A DNA stretch of 8,720 bases, from positions 1-8,720 of the forward strand of contig CAZOKM010000077.1 of NCBI GenBank assembly GCA_964580405.1. The letters are read 5' to 3'. Source of the stretch: JAGTRI01 sp964580405. Lineage in GTDB: Archaea; Thermoproteota; Bathyarchaeia; Bathyarchaeales; DTEX01. The notes beneath the pieces were generated by a model. That model worked only from the letters and a program-made list of their open reading frames with translations, was not told the DNA's origin and ran no database searches. The position numbers and the translations under genes were made by a program. Position 1 is the first letter of the stretch. Each line of letters begins with the position of its first letter. Positions 1-6,843 of the stretch are shown here, in pieces.

Positions 1-386
1 GCTACAGCGTGACCATAGGCCCCGACGGCAAGCCCGATATAAGGGAGTTCGGCAACGTCAAGCCCGAAGCCAAGTTCGGGAAGCCCCAAATCAACATCAA
101 AGAGGAGAGGGAGCCGCTAGTCGACATCATCCCGTTGGATAATGAAATCAGGGTCATAGTCGAGCTGCCCGGCGTCGACAAGAAGGACATCAAGATGCAC
201 GGAACGGAGAGAAGCCTGACGATCTCGGTGGACAATCCCCAACATAAATACTTTAAGGAAATCAAGCTGCCCTCAAAAATCGACCCCAAGGAAGCCAAAT
301 CCACGTACAAGAACGGCGTCCTAGAAGTCACCCTCAAAAAGAAGGAAGACGGGGAGCCGAAGGGAGAACCAATAGCAATCGAGTAG
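1..386 (+). CDS. Hsp20/alpha-crystallin small heat-shock protein, 5'-truncated by the window edge
   Basis: This is an ATP-independent cytosolic holdase chaperone that binds unfolding proteins and forms oligomers. The frame is open to the left edge (codons Tyr-Ser at 3-8 precede a GTG at 9), and the peptide YSVTIGPDGKPDIREFGN resembles the region before the alpha-crystallin domain in archaeal Hsp20s. The GTG at 9 is therefore probably an internal Val and the true start lies outside the window. In the 127-residue fragment (Tyr at bases 3-5 = 1), the alpha-crystallin domain spans roughly 35-113, with ELPGV at 54-58 and the family hallmark NGVLEVTL at 104-111. The tail carries an I-x-I oligomerisation motif (IAI, 124-126) two residues before the end. 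The stop is TAG at 384-386. The gene converges on the histidine kinase with a 38-bp gap. The family call is secure; N-terminal length and regulation are unknown. Confidence 0.93.
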   Translation, partial: YSVTIGPDGKPDIREFGNVKPEAKFGKPQINIKEEREPLVDIIPLDNEIRVIVELPGVDKKDIKMHGTERSLTISVDNPQHKYFKEIKLPSKIDPKEAKSTYKNGVLEVTLKKKEDGEPKGEPIAIE

Positions 387-396
387 ACAGAGACCT

Positions 397-403
397 AAAA
401 AAA
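397..403 (-). terminator. Oligo-T tract, likely terminator of the histidine kinase gene
   Basis: Seven consecutive A on the + strand give T7 on the minus strand, about 20 nt past the kinase stop codon and before the convergent hsp20 gene. Archaeal RNA polymerase terminates mainly at such U-rich stretches. No strong hairpin is seen, only a short CACGTG palindrome at 411-416 just upstream. The assignment is inferred from position and composition. Confidence 0.42.
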
Positions 404-424
404 CAATTCACACGTGAGCTGAGC

Positions 425-2239
425 CTATTTGGCGCTTCTCACCATCTGCGCCAAAGGTATTAGGAGTAAAGCCGTTTTCTCCTCCTTCATTCGCCCTCTG
501 ATTGGGAGCGTAATCCTAAAAGTTGTTCCCTTTCCCACGATGCTTTCAACCAAAATCTTGCCGCTATGAGCCTCCACGATGCGTTTGCATATCGCCAGAC
601 CGAGCCCCAGTCCCTTCGATTTCGTGGTGAAGAAGGGCGTCCAGAGTTTTCCCATGACCTCAAGCGGAATGCCCAGTCCTGTGTCGGCGAACGTGACTTC
701 CACGTTTTCCTGCTCCACGCGGCTGTTTATTGCGAGGGTGCCGCCTTGAGGCATCACCTCTATCGCGTTCTTTACGATGTTTGAGAACACTCTCCTCATC
801 TTTCCCGTGTCAACAAAAATTTTTGGTGCATTCTGCGCAAGATTATCGACTTTTACATTACTTGGTACTTCAATCCCAGCCAACGTCTCCTGCACAATCA
901 GCCTCGGGGTGGTTTCCTCGTATTCCACCTTTATCTCCCTCGAGTAGTCCAGAAGGTCGCTGATTATCTCGTTGGAGTATCGGACGCCCTTATCGATTAT
1001 TTCAAGAGCCTCGTTCGACCTTCCGTCGAGATTTTTACCGAAATTCTGTTTCAGAAAGTAAGACGCGCCCGTGATGCTTGTCAACGGGTTACGCAGGTCG
1101 TGCCCAACCATCGCAGCCGCCTGCCCAACCGCGGCGAGTCTTTCGAGCCTTGCTTGTTCCAGCTTCTTTGTGCTTTTTTTGAGCTCGGATTCTGAGTGCT
1201 CAAGCGAAGCCAGCATTTTGTTGATTGACGTGGCGAGGTCGGAAACTTCGTTGTCGCCTTTCACTGCCACGCGGGCTGAGATTTCGCCTTTTTTGGCGAT
1301 GTTCGTGACGTTCGTGCTGAGTTTGCTTAGAGGAGCCAGTATTGACTTGTTAATGAGGACGATGCCCACAGTGCCTAGGATTATGCTTAGTCCGCAAACG
1401 GAAAAGAGGTAAAGGTTTATCGTCGCCAGACCTTGGCTGTAGATGCTCCTTATTAGGTCTATTTTGAGCATGAGAATGGGGTGCATATTCAAATCCCTGA
1501 TTATCCCATACCCCGCAACGATACTCGCGTTCAAAGGCTCGACCACAATTGAGCTGTATCCCGACATGCGCGCAAGAGCTGCCTGAAAGTCAGCAGGCAA
1601 ATTCGGGTCATCAAGCCTCTCCATCGATAAGGTCAAGTGCGTCTCGTTGGAGATGCGAGCCACCTGCGTCGAGTCAAAGTATCGTCCCATGACCAGTGCC
1701 CCTCGGATTGGCCCTTTAGCGTTGCTGGTCAGGATTGGCCTCGAAACCACCATCATGGGTCCTTCTGGGAGGAGGATGAAGCCTTTAAGACTGCTTGATT
1801 CGTTAAGGTTTTGCCACAGAACGCTTTCTTCGCCAGTTAGGTTCTGGAGGTCTGGGGGAATCTGCGTTTCGGTCATGTTCTGCAGATCGAAGGCTTTGCT
1901 GAAAACGGTCCGTCCTGACGTATCAACAAACATTATGAGGTTTAGCTTCACGTTGACGAAGGTTTGGTCCACAAGATTTGCGTGAATGTAGTTCTCGTTC
2001 CTGTCCTGGACAAAAAGGTAGGTATCGTCCCAGCTTGCCCAGTCGTGGGTGTAAGCGTCCAGGCTCTCGAGGTCGCTGTCTATAGCGCTTAGAACTCTCT
2101 CGACGTTTTTACTGGTTGTCTGAGTTTCAAGGTTGCTGTAGCTGCTGAGTAGGATGCTGTACGATGACATCAGAAGGATGATCAAGGAGGTGAATCCGAC
2201 CATTGCGAATAACACAAAAGCCTTGACGTGGAGTCTCAA
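425..2239 (-). CDS. Membrane sensor histidine kinase (CHASE4-like sensor, HAMP, HisKA, HATPase)
   Basis: This 604-residue two-component sensor kinase autophosphorylates on His and should pass the phosphate to a response regulator not encoded in this window. A first membrane segment lies at about 7-33. An extracytoplasmic domain follows (about 35-270), and its HDWASWDDTYLFVQD stretch (65-79) matches the CHASE4 hallmark of W/D-rich residues. The second membrane segment is at about 272-297, then HAMP (about 298-350) and a short coiled coil. The HisKA H-box is GHDLRNPLTSIT, with phospho-acceptor His380. HATPase_c shows the N-box NIVKNAIE (487-494), G1 box DTGLGIP (519-525), and the F/G2 region TPFFTTKSKGLGLGL (534-548). 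A non-conserved tail ends the protein and there is no receiver domain. The start is TTG at 2239: an SD-like AAGGTGA lies 7 nt upstream, and an in-frame TAA just before it excludes any longer form. The ligand is unknown. Confidence 0.93.
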   Translation of the reverse strand: MRLHVKAFVLFAMVGFTSLIILLMSSYSILLSSYSNLETQTTSKNVERVLSAIDSDLESLDAYTHDWASWDDTYLFVQDRNENYIHANLVDQTFVNVKLNLIMFVDTSGRTVFSKAFDLQNMTETQIPPDLQNLTGEESVLWQNLNESSSLKGFILLPEGPMMVVSRPILTSNAKGPIRGALVMGRYFDSTQVARISNETHLTLSMERLDDPNLPADFQAALARMSGYSSIVVEPLNASIVAGYGIIRDLNMHPILMLKIDLIRSIYSQGLATINLYLFSVCGLSIILGTVGIVLINKSILAPLSKLSTNVTNIAKKGEISARVAVKGDNEVSDLATSINKMLASLEHSESELKKSTKKLEQARLERLAAVGQAAAMVGHDLRNPLTSITGASYFLKQNFGKNLDGRSNEALEIIDKGVRYSNEIISDLLDYSREIKVEYEETTPRLIVQETLAGIEVPSNVKVDNLAQNAPKIFVDTGKMRRVFSNIVKNAIEVMPQGGTLAINSRVEQENVEVTFADTGLGIPLEVMGKLWTPFFTTKSKGLGLGLAICKRIVEAHSGKILVESIVGKGTTFRITLPIRGRMKEEKTALLLIPLAQMVRSAK

Positions 2240-2537
2240 AATAGATTCACCTTACGCTTTGCATAATGGTCAGTCTAAATCAACGTCAGCACAATCGTTC
2301 CAGAAGCAACCATTCTAGTAACTCGAAAAAAATGCGCAGAAACACATAAAGACCTTATGAATGTGAAGCACAGATTTGGCGACAATCAATAAGTAAAACA
2401 AAAATAGTTTAAACATTACTTTTAGCTTCACAGAAACAAGCCAGAACAAAGTAACCATTTGCACGACAGTATTTTCGGAATGGAAAACTTGTTCCCTTGG
2501 CAGTCTGTAGCGGCGTGAGAAAAACTTGAGGTCGCAA
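2240..2537. promoter_or_regulatory. Divergent intergenic region between histidine kinase and nre
   Basis: This AT-rich stretch separates two genes transcribed outward and must hold both promoters. On the minus strand a weak TATA-like GATTTAGA (about 2273-2280) lies some 37 nt before the kinase TTG, which would leave a short leader with the SD AAGGTGA. On the plus strand TTTAAA at 2408-2413 is the best TATA candidate for the repair gene, implying a leader of about 100 nt. The GAGGT at 2528-2532 is that gene's SD. I see no convincing small gene, tRNA or structured RNA here. Promoter assignments are by eye. Confidence 0.4.
2528..2532 (+). promoter_or_regulatory. SD site that fixes the nre start at ATG 2538
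   Basis: GAGGT lies 5 nt before ATG 2538 and begins inside the alternative TTG codon at 2526-2528. Ribosome binding here favours the ATG and makes the four-residue-longer form unlikely. Confidence 0.55.
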
Positions 2538-3884
2538 ATGAACAAGAAATTCATCAAAAAAATCAAGCGGAAGGTTCCTTGGGTAAGCCACATAATCAGC
2601 GACTCCGGCATAGCGGGAGACCTGAACCTTGACTCCTCAGCCATCGAAGTTCAGGCGCGGGAAGGAAGCCGTTGCCTCGCTTGCAGGGGCAGTAGGATGC
2701 TGTGCGGGAAGCCCCAGTGCCCCGCTATCTTGAAGCTGTATTCCATGCTGAAGGTTGAAGGCTCCGTAGGGTCTGACCATATGCGGGGTTCTTCGCCTCC
2801 CGGAGTGTTCGTCGGACGCATCGGGTACCCGTACGTTTACGCTGGACCATTGGTTCCGCCCGTGGTTGGGGACACCGCCCTCTACGATTCGCCTGAGCAG
2901 TGGCTCGGGAACACGGTCGACGAAATAATCGGCTTCAGGACGAACCTCGTCAGGGCGAAGTTCAGGGTGAACGTCACGAAGCCCTCGCAGAACGCAAGGC
3001 TCATAGACAGGACACTCGAGGTCGCGTTATCGAGGGACTCCGTAGACACGGAGGTCACCTTCAACAAGAAGCCGTCGGGAAGACTGCTGCTGGACGGCGA
3101 GGTTCAACCCATGGGGCCCTCCGCGGTCCTTCGGAACATGGACGTGGGGAGCTTCAGGTCCGACCAGAGGATGGAGAAGGCATACGGAGACGCTGACCTG
3201 AAGGCTGAAAGCGCGGTTCAGAGCCTCTACTCGGACGGTGTCCCCGTTTCGAGGATTCAGAGGGCGTTCAGCGTGGGCGCGTTCGGGCTGAGGGACCAGA
3301 GGCGGATGGTTCCGACAAGGTGGAGCATCACGGCCGTGGACTCGTCGGTTTCGAGGAACCTGATTGAGGACGAGGTGAAGGGGAAGCCGCAGATAGGCGA
3401 GTACAGGGTCTACGAGTTCAGCCACCTCGGTAACCGGTTCGTCGTATTGTTGGCTCCTTCCAGCTGGAGGTACGAGTGGATTGAGGCGTGGTACCCGGGG
3501 ACGACGTGGAACCCGAAGGGGCGGGAAATCGCGATGGGAGCGGACTGGGAAGGATACAGGGGACGAACAACCTATGCCTCAATAGGGGGTTGCTATTATG
3601 CTGTTCGACTGGCTGCAGCAGAATTTCTGGCAAAAGAGGGAAGGCAGGCAAGCGTCATCGCGATGCGGGAGATTCACCCGAGTTTCATCCTGCCCTTGGG
3701 GGTCTGGATTAACCGCGAGTGCGTGAGGGAGGCCTTCCGTAGGGAGCCGCGGAAGTTCAGCACCCTCGATGAGGCTATGGGGCACGTTGGCTCAAGGTTC
3801 GCCATCGGCTTGGACGACTGGGTTCAGACGAGTACTCTTCTGAAGGACACTCTATACCAAGAGAGGCTTACAAAATATCTCTAG
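2538..3884 (+). CDS. nreA: Archaeal Nre-family DNA repair protein with PIP-like C-terminus
   Basis: The protein is 448 residues from ATG at 2538. Nre proteins are conserved in archaea; in Haloferax a member is linked to repair of mitomycin-type damage and carries a PCNA-interacting (PIP) motif. A Zn-binding-type motif near the N-terminus, C46-x2-C49-x6-C56-x4-C61 (CLACRGSRMLCGKPQC), is the family signature. It is followed by the conserved Nre_N core, with SSPPGVFVGRIGYPYVYAGP and later DSPEQWLGNTVDEIIGFRT. The C-terminal Nre_C half includes RWSITAVDSSVSRNLI. The last eight residues, QERLTKYL, fit Q-x-x-L-x-x-Y-L, a PIP-box-like ending that would dock on the sliding clamp. ATG 2538 is preferred over the in-frame TTG at 2526 because GAGGT (2528-2532) sits 5 nt before the ATG and overlaps the codon next to the TTG. 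The N-terminus (NKKFIKKIKRK) is strongly basic. A and B paralogues cannot be separated here; the PIP ending favours NreA. Confidence 0.9.
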   Translation: MNKKFIKKIKRKVPWVSHIISDSGIAGDLNLDSSAIEVQAREGSRCLACRGSRMLCGKPQCPAILKLYSMLKVEGSVGSDHMRGSSPPGVFVGRIGYPYVYAGPLVPPVVGDTALYDSPEQWLGNTVDEIIGFRTNLVRAKFRVNVTKPSQNARLIDRTLEVALSRDSVDTEVTFNKKPSGRLLLDGEVQPMGPSAVLRNMDVGSFRSDQRMEKAYGDADLKAESAVQSLYSDGVPVSRIQRAFSVGAFGLRDQRRMVPTRWSITAVDSSVSRNLIEDEVKGKPQIGEYRVYEFSHLGNRFVVLLAPSSWRYEWIEAWYPGTTWNPKGREIAMGADWEGYRGRTTYASIGGCYYAVRLAAAEFLAKEGRQASVIAMREIHPSFILPLGVWINRECVREAFRREPRKFSTLDEAMGHVGSRFAIGLDDWVQTSTLLKDTLYQERLTKYL

Positions 3885-3949
3885 TTTACACTGACATTTT
3901 CAGAGGTAAAAACTAGCTCGGTGCCGTTGTGTTGTTAGGCGAGTTTGTT

Positions 3950-5194
3950 TTAGGCTTTGGCTATTCCCTTCAGTAAGTCCTTCATCAGCGCCTCAGCGGC
4001 GTTCTTTCCTTCCTTTTCTTTGATTTTGAGCGCGTACTTCTTGAACTCGTCGAGGGTGACGGGTTTCTTGCCTCTTTTCTGGGACAGGTAAGCTGACTCG
4101 ACTACGGCGGTGGTTTCCGTTCCGATTTTTTCGTTGCAGATGGATTTTGTGCCGTTGAGTACGCAGTTGCACATGTTCCTGATTTCTCCTGCGAAGCTCT
4201 GGCTCCACGATACTTTGCCTTGGTTGTACTCCCGTTTCTTTTCGAAGGCGTCCGTGACTTCGACGATTAACTCGCCTTCTTTATATGCGGGTTTTATCGT
4301 GCCGTTTGTGCCGATGATCTGGGTGTCGGTTGAGTCCCTGTTGGACCACGAGCCCTCGACGTGCGCGGTTGACCAGCTTCCGGCGTCGTCATCGAACCGT
4401 ATCAAGACGTGGGCGTCGTCCTCGACCTCGAAGGGCCTGAACATTCCCTGGACGACCCTTGTTTTCATTCTAATGCAGATTCCGTACGGTTCTGCTGCTT
4501 TGACGACGGTCGGTTTTTTGTCGAAGCCGTTGAGGAACCAAGATGCCGTTATCGCGTGGACTCCGTTGTCGAGGAGGGCTCCGCCGCCCGCTATGTCGGG
4601 ATTCCAGAACCAAGATGCCCACTCGGGTCCGCCGTGCGCTGTAGCGAGGAAAACGAGCTGGAGCTCGCCAATGGCTCCGCTTTCGATCTGCTTCTTGGCG
4701 TTATACCAGAACGCATCGTAGAGCCAGTTCTCGTTGTGCTGGTACAGTTTTCCGCTGTCTTCGACCACTTCGACGACGTCCAGGCACTCGAGGTAAGTCC
4801 GCGCCATGGGCTTCTCGCACATGACGTTGAGGCCTTGTTTGAGGGCTTGGATGGACGTGGTGTTATGAAATTTGGTGGGCGTGCAGACATCGACGAGATC
4901 AAGCTCTTCCTTCGAAAACATCTCTTTCATGTCAGAATAAGTTTTTAGATTCTCAGCGTCGGCCTTCAGCTGTTCGGCTTGTTCGCGGTCTCCCCTTTCC
5001 TCGGCCTTCTGGGCCTTCTCCTGGTAGAGGCTCTTGGTTCTCCTTTCCGCTGATGCGAGGACGTCTTTTGAGACGTCGCAGAGGCTGACGATGTGGGCTT
5101 CGCCGATGTCGGGGTAGGCTGGGAGGTGGGCTCCCTGGAAGATGCCGCCTGACCCGATGACTCCAATCTTTACTCTCTTCAAAGTCAAACACAT
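3950..5194 (-). CDS. Gfo/Idh/MocA-family NAD(P)-dependent oxidoreductase
   Basis: This 414-residue cytosolic dehydrogenase probably oxidises or reduces a sugar, inositol or related polyol; the substrate cannot be read from the sequence. An N-terminal Rossmann fold opens with KIGVIGSGGIFQGAHLP (9-25), a GxGGI-type dinucleotide loop, followed by the acidic end of beta-2 (LCD, 38-40). The family motif EKP is at 127-129, with catalytic Lys128. In the C-terminal domain GGGALLDNGVHAI (203-215) holds the usual Asp209 and His213. Residues about 56-86 form a very charged insertion (YQEKAQKAEERGDREQAEQL and on) between beta-2 and the TYSDMKEMF segment, predicted helical and longer than usual. The ATG at 5194 is taken as start; an in-frame TAA lies about 15 nt upstream. 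TTG codons at residues 3 and 5 are alternatives that would give the more usual short N-terminus. No strong SD is visible, so the mRNA may be nearly leaderless. It converges with nre, 65 bp apart. Confidence 0.92.
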   Translation of the reverse strand: MCLTLKRVKIGVIGSGGIFQGAHLPAYPDIGEAHIVSLCDVSKDVLASAERRTKSLYQEKAQKAEERGDREQAEQLKADAENLKTYSDMKEMFSKEELDLVDVCTPTKFHNTTSIQALKQGLNVMCEKPMARTYLECLDVVEVVEDSGKLYQHNENWLYDAFWYNAKKQIESGAIGELQLVFLATAHGGPEWASWFWNPDIAGGGALLDNGVHAITASWFLNGFDKKPTVVKAAEPYGICIRMKTRVVQGMFRPFEVEDDAHVLIRFDDDAGSWSTAHVEGSWSNRDSTDTQIIGTNGTIKPAYKEGELIVEVTDAFEKKREYNQGKVSWSQSFAGEIRNMCNCVLNGTKSICNEKIGTETTAVVESAYLSQKRGKKPVTLDEFKKYALKIKEKEGKNAAEALMKDLLKGIAKA

Positions 5195-5334
5195 CCAGTA
5201 TGAGGCTGTTTATTTTGAGCGACTCGTGAAAATATAGGTTTTTCGCAAACAGGTCCGCGATGAGGCGTTTTAGTGAGTAGTTTTATAAGGATGTTTTTGG
5301 CTTTATAGGTCATATTCGGACGGAGGAATGGTTT
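5195..5334. promoter_or_regulatory. Divergent promoter region of the oxidoreductase and ABC ATPase genes
   Basis: On the plus strand two archaeal TATA-like elements stand out: TTTATAA at 5282-5288 and TTTATA at 5302-5307. Using the usual 25-27 nt spacing, they would start transcripts near 5311 and 5331. The first gives a short leader containing the SD GGAGGA (5322-5327); the second would be almost leaderless. On the minus strand CCTATATTTTC (about 5229-5239) could serve the oxidoreductase, with transcription starting roughly 15 nt before its ATG. All positions are estimated by eye. Confidence 0.45.
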
Positions 5335-5385
5335 ATCAGCTTCGAGTACGTTGTCGAGACTGAGGACCTCGCGAAGTACTACCAG
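5335..5385 (+). other. In-frame coding extension of the ABC ATPase upstream of its first canonical start codon
   Basis: Reading in the ATPase frame, this stretch encodes ISFEYVVETEDLAKYYQ, directly joined to MGPVTVKALDGV. It looks like the normal beginning of a MacB/LolD-type ATPase: the first beta strand and the A-loop aromatic residue (KYY) that stacks on adenine. The frame runs upstream to a TAG at 5278-5280, but no ATG, GTG or TTG occurs in it before 5386. The SD GGAGGA at 5322-5327 is about 7-8 nt from an ATC at 5335, which is good spacing for initiation there. An ATG at 5328 exists but is one base out of frame, so either a non-canonical start or a single-base indel near the TTT at 5332-5334 is implied. 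Confidence 0.6.
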
Positions 5386-6054
5386 ATGGGTCCGGTCACG
5401 GTGAAGGCGCTTGACGGCGTGAACATCCGCATCAAGCGTGGCGAGTACATTTCGATCATGGGTCCTTCGGGCTCCGGGAAGACGACGCTTTTCAACATGG
5501 TGGGCGGCATTGACCGTCCGACGCGGGGGAGGGTCTTCATCGACGGCGTGGACATCGCGAAGCTCGACGCTTACGAGCTGGCGTGGCTGAGGTGCCGCAA
5601 GATCGGGTACATCTTCCAGACTTTCAATTTAATTCCCGTTTTGACGGCTATGGAGAACGTGACTTTGCCCATGATCTTCGCGGGCGTCGACAGCGACGAG
5701 AGGAATAGGAGGGATCGCGAGATCCTCGAGAACGTGGGTTTGGGCGAGAGGATGGGTCACAAGCCTGCGGAGATGAGTGGCGGTCAGCAGCAACGTGTTG
5801 CCATCGCTCGGGCTTTGGCGAACAACCCTGTCATCGTTTTGGCTGATGAGCCTACGGGCAACCTCGACTTGCATACTGGGCTGGAGATCATCACTCTGCT
5901 GAGGGAGATGAACAAGGAGAAGGGCGTGACGATCATCGCTGCGACTCACGACTTGAAGATGATTGATGTCAGCGACCGCATCGTTTATCTCCGTGACGGG
6001 CTAGTGGATCGCTACGAGACCAGGGCAGAGGTCTACGTCAGGGCAGCCGAATAA
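5386..6054 (+). CDS. ABC transporter ATP-binding protein, MacB/LolD/FtsE-like
   Basis: This cytosolic nucleotide-binding subunit should power an FtsX/MacB-type permease. From the ATG at 5386 it has 222 residues: Walker A GPSGSGKT (26-33), Q-loop Gln78 (IFQTFNLIPVLTAMENV, typical of this subfamily), signature MSGGQQQR (130-137), Walker B VIVLADEPT (149-157) with catalytic Glu155, D-loop GNLD (158-161) and switch His188. All motifs are intact. The ATG at 5386 is the first canonical start in frame, but it lacks an SD and would remove the A-loop tyrosine and first strand. Coding-like sequence continues to about 5335 and is listed separately, so the native protein is probably about 239 residues. 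The likely partner permease lies downstream on the opposite strand, 96 bp away tail to tail, which is unusual because such pairs are normally co-transcribed. The substrate is unknown. Confidence 0.93.
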   Translation: MGPVTVKALDGVNIRIKRGEYISIMGPSGSGKTTLFNMVGGIDRPTRGRVFIDGVDIAKLDAYELAWLRCRKIGYIFQTFNLIPVLTAMENVTLPMIFAGVDSDERNRRDREILENVGLGERMGHKPAEMSGGQQQRVAIARALANNPVIVLADEPTGNLDLHTGLEIITLLREMNKEKGVTIIAATHDLKMIDVSDRIVYLRDGLVDRYETRAEVYVRAAE

Positions 6055-6068
6055 GAAAGTACAAGCTG

Positions 6069-6090
6069 TTTTCTGTCTTTTCTTCTAATT
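6069..6090 (+). terminator. T-rich tracts after the ABC ATPase stop
   Basis: Successive TTTT runs (6069-6072 and 6078-6081) in a T-rich stretch about 15-35 nt past the stop are suitable for archaeal intrinsic termination. No clear hairpin is seen. Inferred from composition and from the need to stop before the convergent permease gene. Confidence 0.35.
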
Positions 6091-6150
6091 TGAATAAAGT
6101 AGGGTTGAGAAAGAGATAATTTTACGGATTTCTCTGCCTTTTTGAAGCTT

Positions 6151-6834
6151 TTAGATTTCGTATCTTAGGGCTTCCGCCGGGTTGAGCCTCGACGCGTAGA
6201 CCGCTGGGTATGTGGCTGCGGCTACGCTGAGGAGGGATGCTATGCCTATGCCTTCAGCTATGTAGGTGACGTAGGGCAGAAGGTTGGCTCCCGTGAGGAC
6301 GGCTGGGAACGAGAACTGGATGCCGAAGATGACGATGGTGGCTACCCAGCCTGCGACTGAGCCGATGACTCCGCCGAGCATTCCGAGGAGGAGGGCTTCG
6401 ATGAGGAAGATTTCGAGGACGTTTGTATCGGTGGCTCCGAGGCACTTTATGGTGCCGATCTCCTTGTACCTCTCCGTGACGGACATGAGCATCGAGTTGA
6501 TGATGCCGACGCCGCAGACGAGGAGGGCGATGATGACCATCCACGTCTGGTACTGCGCGGGCGGGACTTGTCCGACGCTTGGGAGGATGGTGCCCATTGT
6601 GAGTATGGTGACCATGAAGGCGATGCCCAGAAGAACTGAAAATGCCGTGATGAGGGCTCTCGTGAACCGTTTCCTGATGCTCTCGAGGGAGTAGTTGAAT
6701 GCTGCGCTGATGGGGAACTTGATTGAGCCGATCTTCGTGACTACTGCCGTTGGTGCTGCTGCTGCTGCCTTAGAATTCTGTGCGTTCTCAGGTTTGGGTT
6801 CGGCTTTTTTGGGCGCCTTGAGTTTTGGACTCAA
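6151..6834 (-). CDS. Small FtsX/MacB-like ABC permease without extracytoplasmic domain
   Basis: This 227-residue membrane protein of the FtsX-like permease family is probably the membrane partner of a LolD/MacB-type ATPase. The cytosolic N-terminus (1-35) is Lys/Pro/Ala-rich and low in complexity (AAAAAP). An amphipathic SLESIRKRFTRAL (49-61) precedes TM1 (about 60-80); TM2 is at about 98-117, TM3 about 142-172, TM4 about 190-212. After TM2 comes the family's coupling segment, SVTERYKEIGTIKCLGAT (118-135), and the end ASRLNPAEALRYE also fits. In MacB-type permeases TM1 and TM2 are separated by a large periplasmic domain; here only about 17 residues link them. The start is TTG at 6834: SD GAGGG (6844-6848) lies 9 nt upstream, and an in-frame TGA at 6847-6849 rules out a longer form. 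A TTTAAA box about 45 nt upstream suggests its own promoter. Confidence 0.85.
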   Translation of the reverse strand: MSPKLKAPKKAEPKPENAQNSKAAAAAPTAVVTKIGSIKFPISAAFNYSLESIRKRFTRALITAFSVLLGIAFMVTILTMGTILPSVGQVPPAQYQTWMVIIALLVCGVGIINSMLMSVTERYKEIGTIKCLGATDTNVLEIFLIEALLLGMLGGVIGSVAGWVATIVIFGIQFSFPAVLTGANLLPYVTYIAEGIGIASLLSVAAATYPAVYASRLNPAEALRYEI

Positions 6835-6843
6835 CGTTCTTTT

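Noticed and set aside
9..11. GTG as the start codon of the Hsp20 gene
   Set aside because: The frame remains open to the window edge, and the residues before it continue the typical pre-domain sequence of archaeal Hsp20s, so the gene is truncated rather than beginning here.
2315..2644. Minus-strand ORF of 109 codons in the kinase-nre intergenic region
   Set aside because: It overlaps the start of the well-supported Nre gene, its sequence is low-complexity and hydrophobic from AT-rich DNA, and no family resemblance is visible.
4409..4948. Long plus-strand ORF opposite the oxidoreductase
   Set aside because: It is an antisense shadow of a clear Gfo/Idh/MocA gene with GC-biased third positions; no motif or SD supports it.
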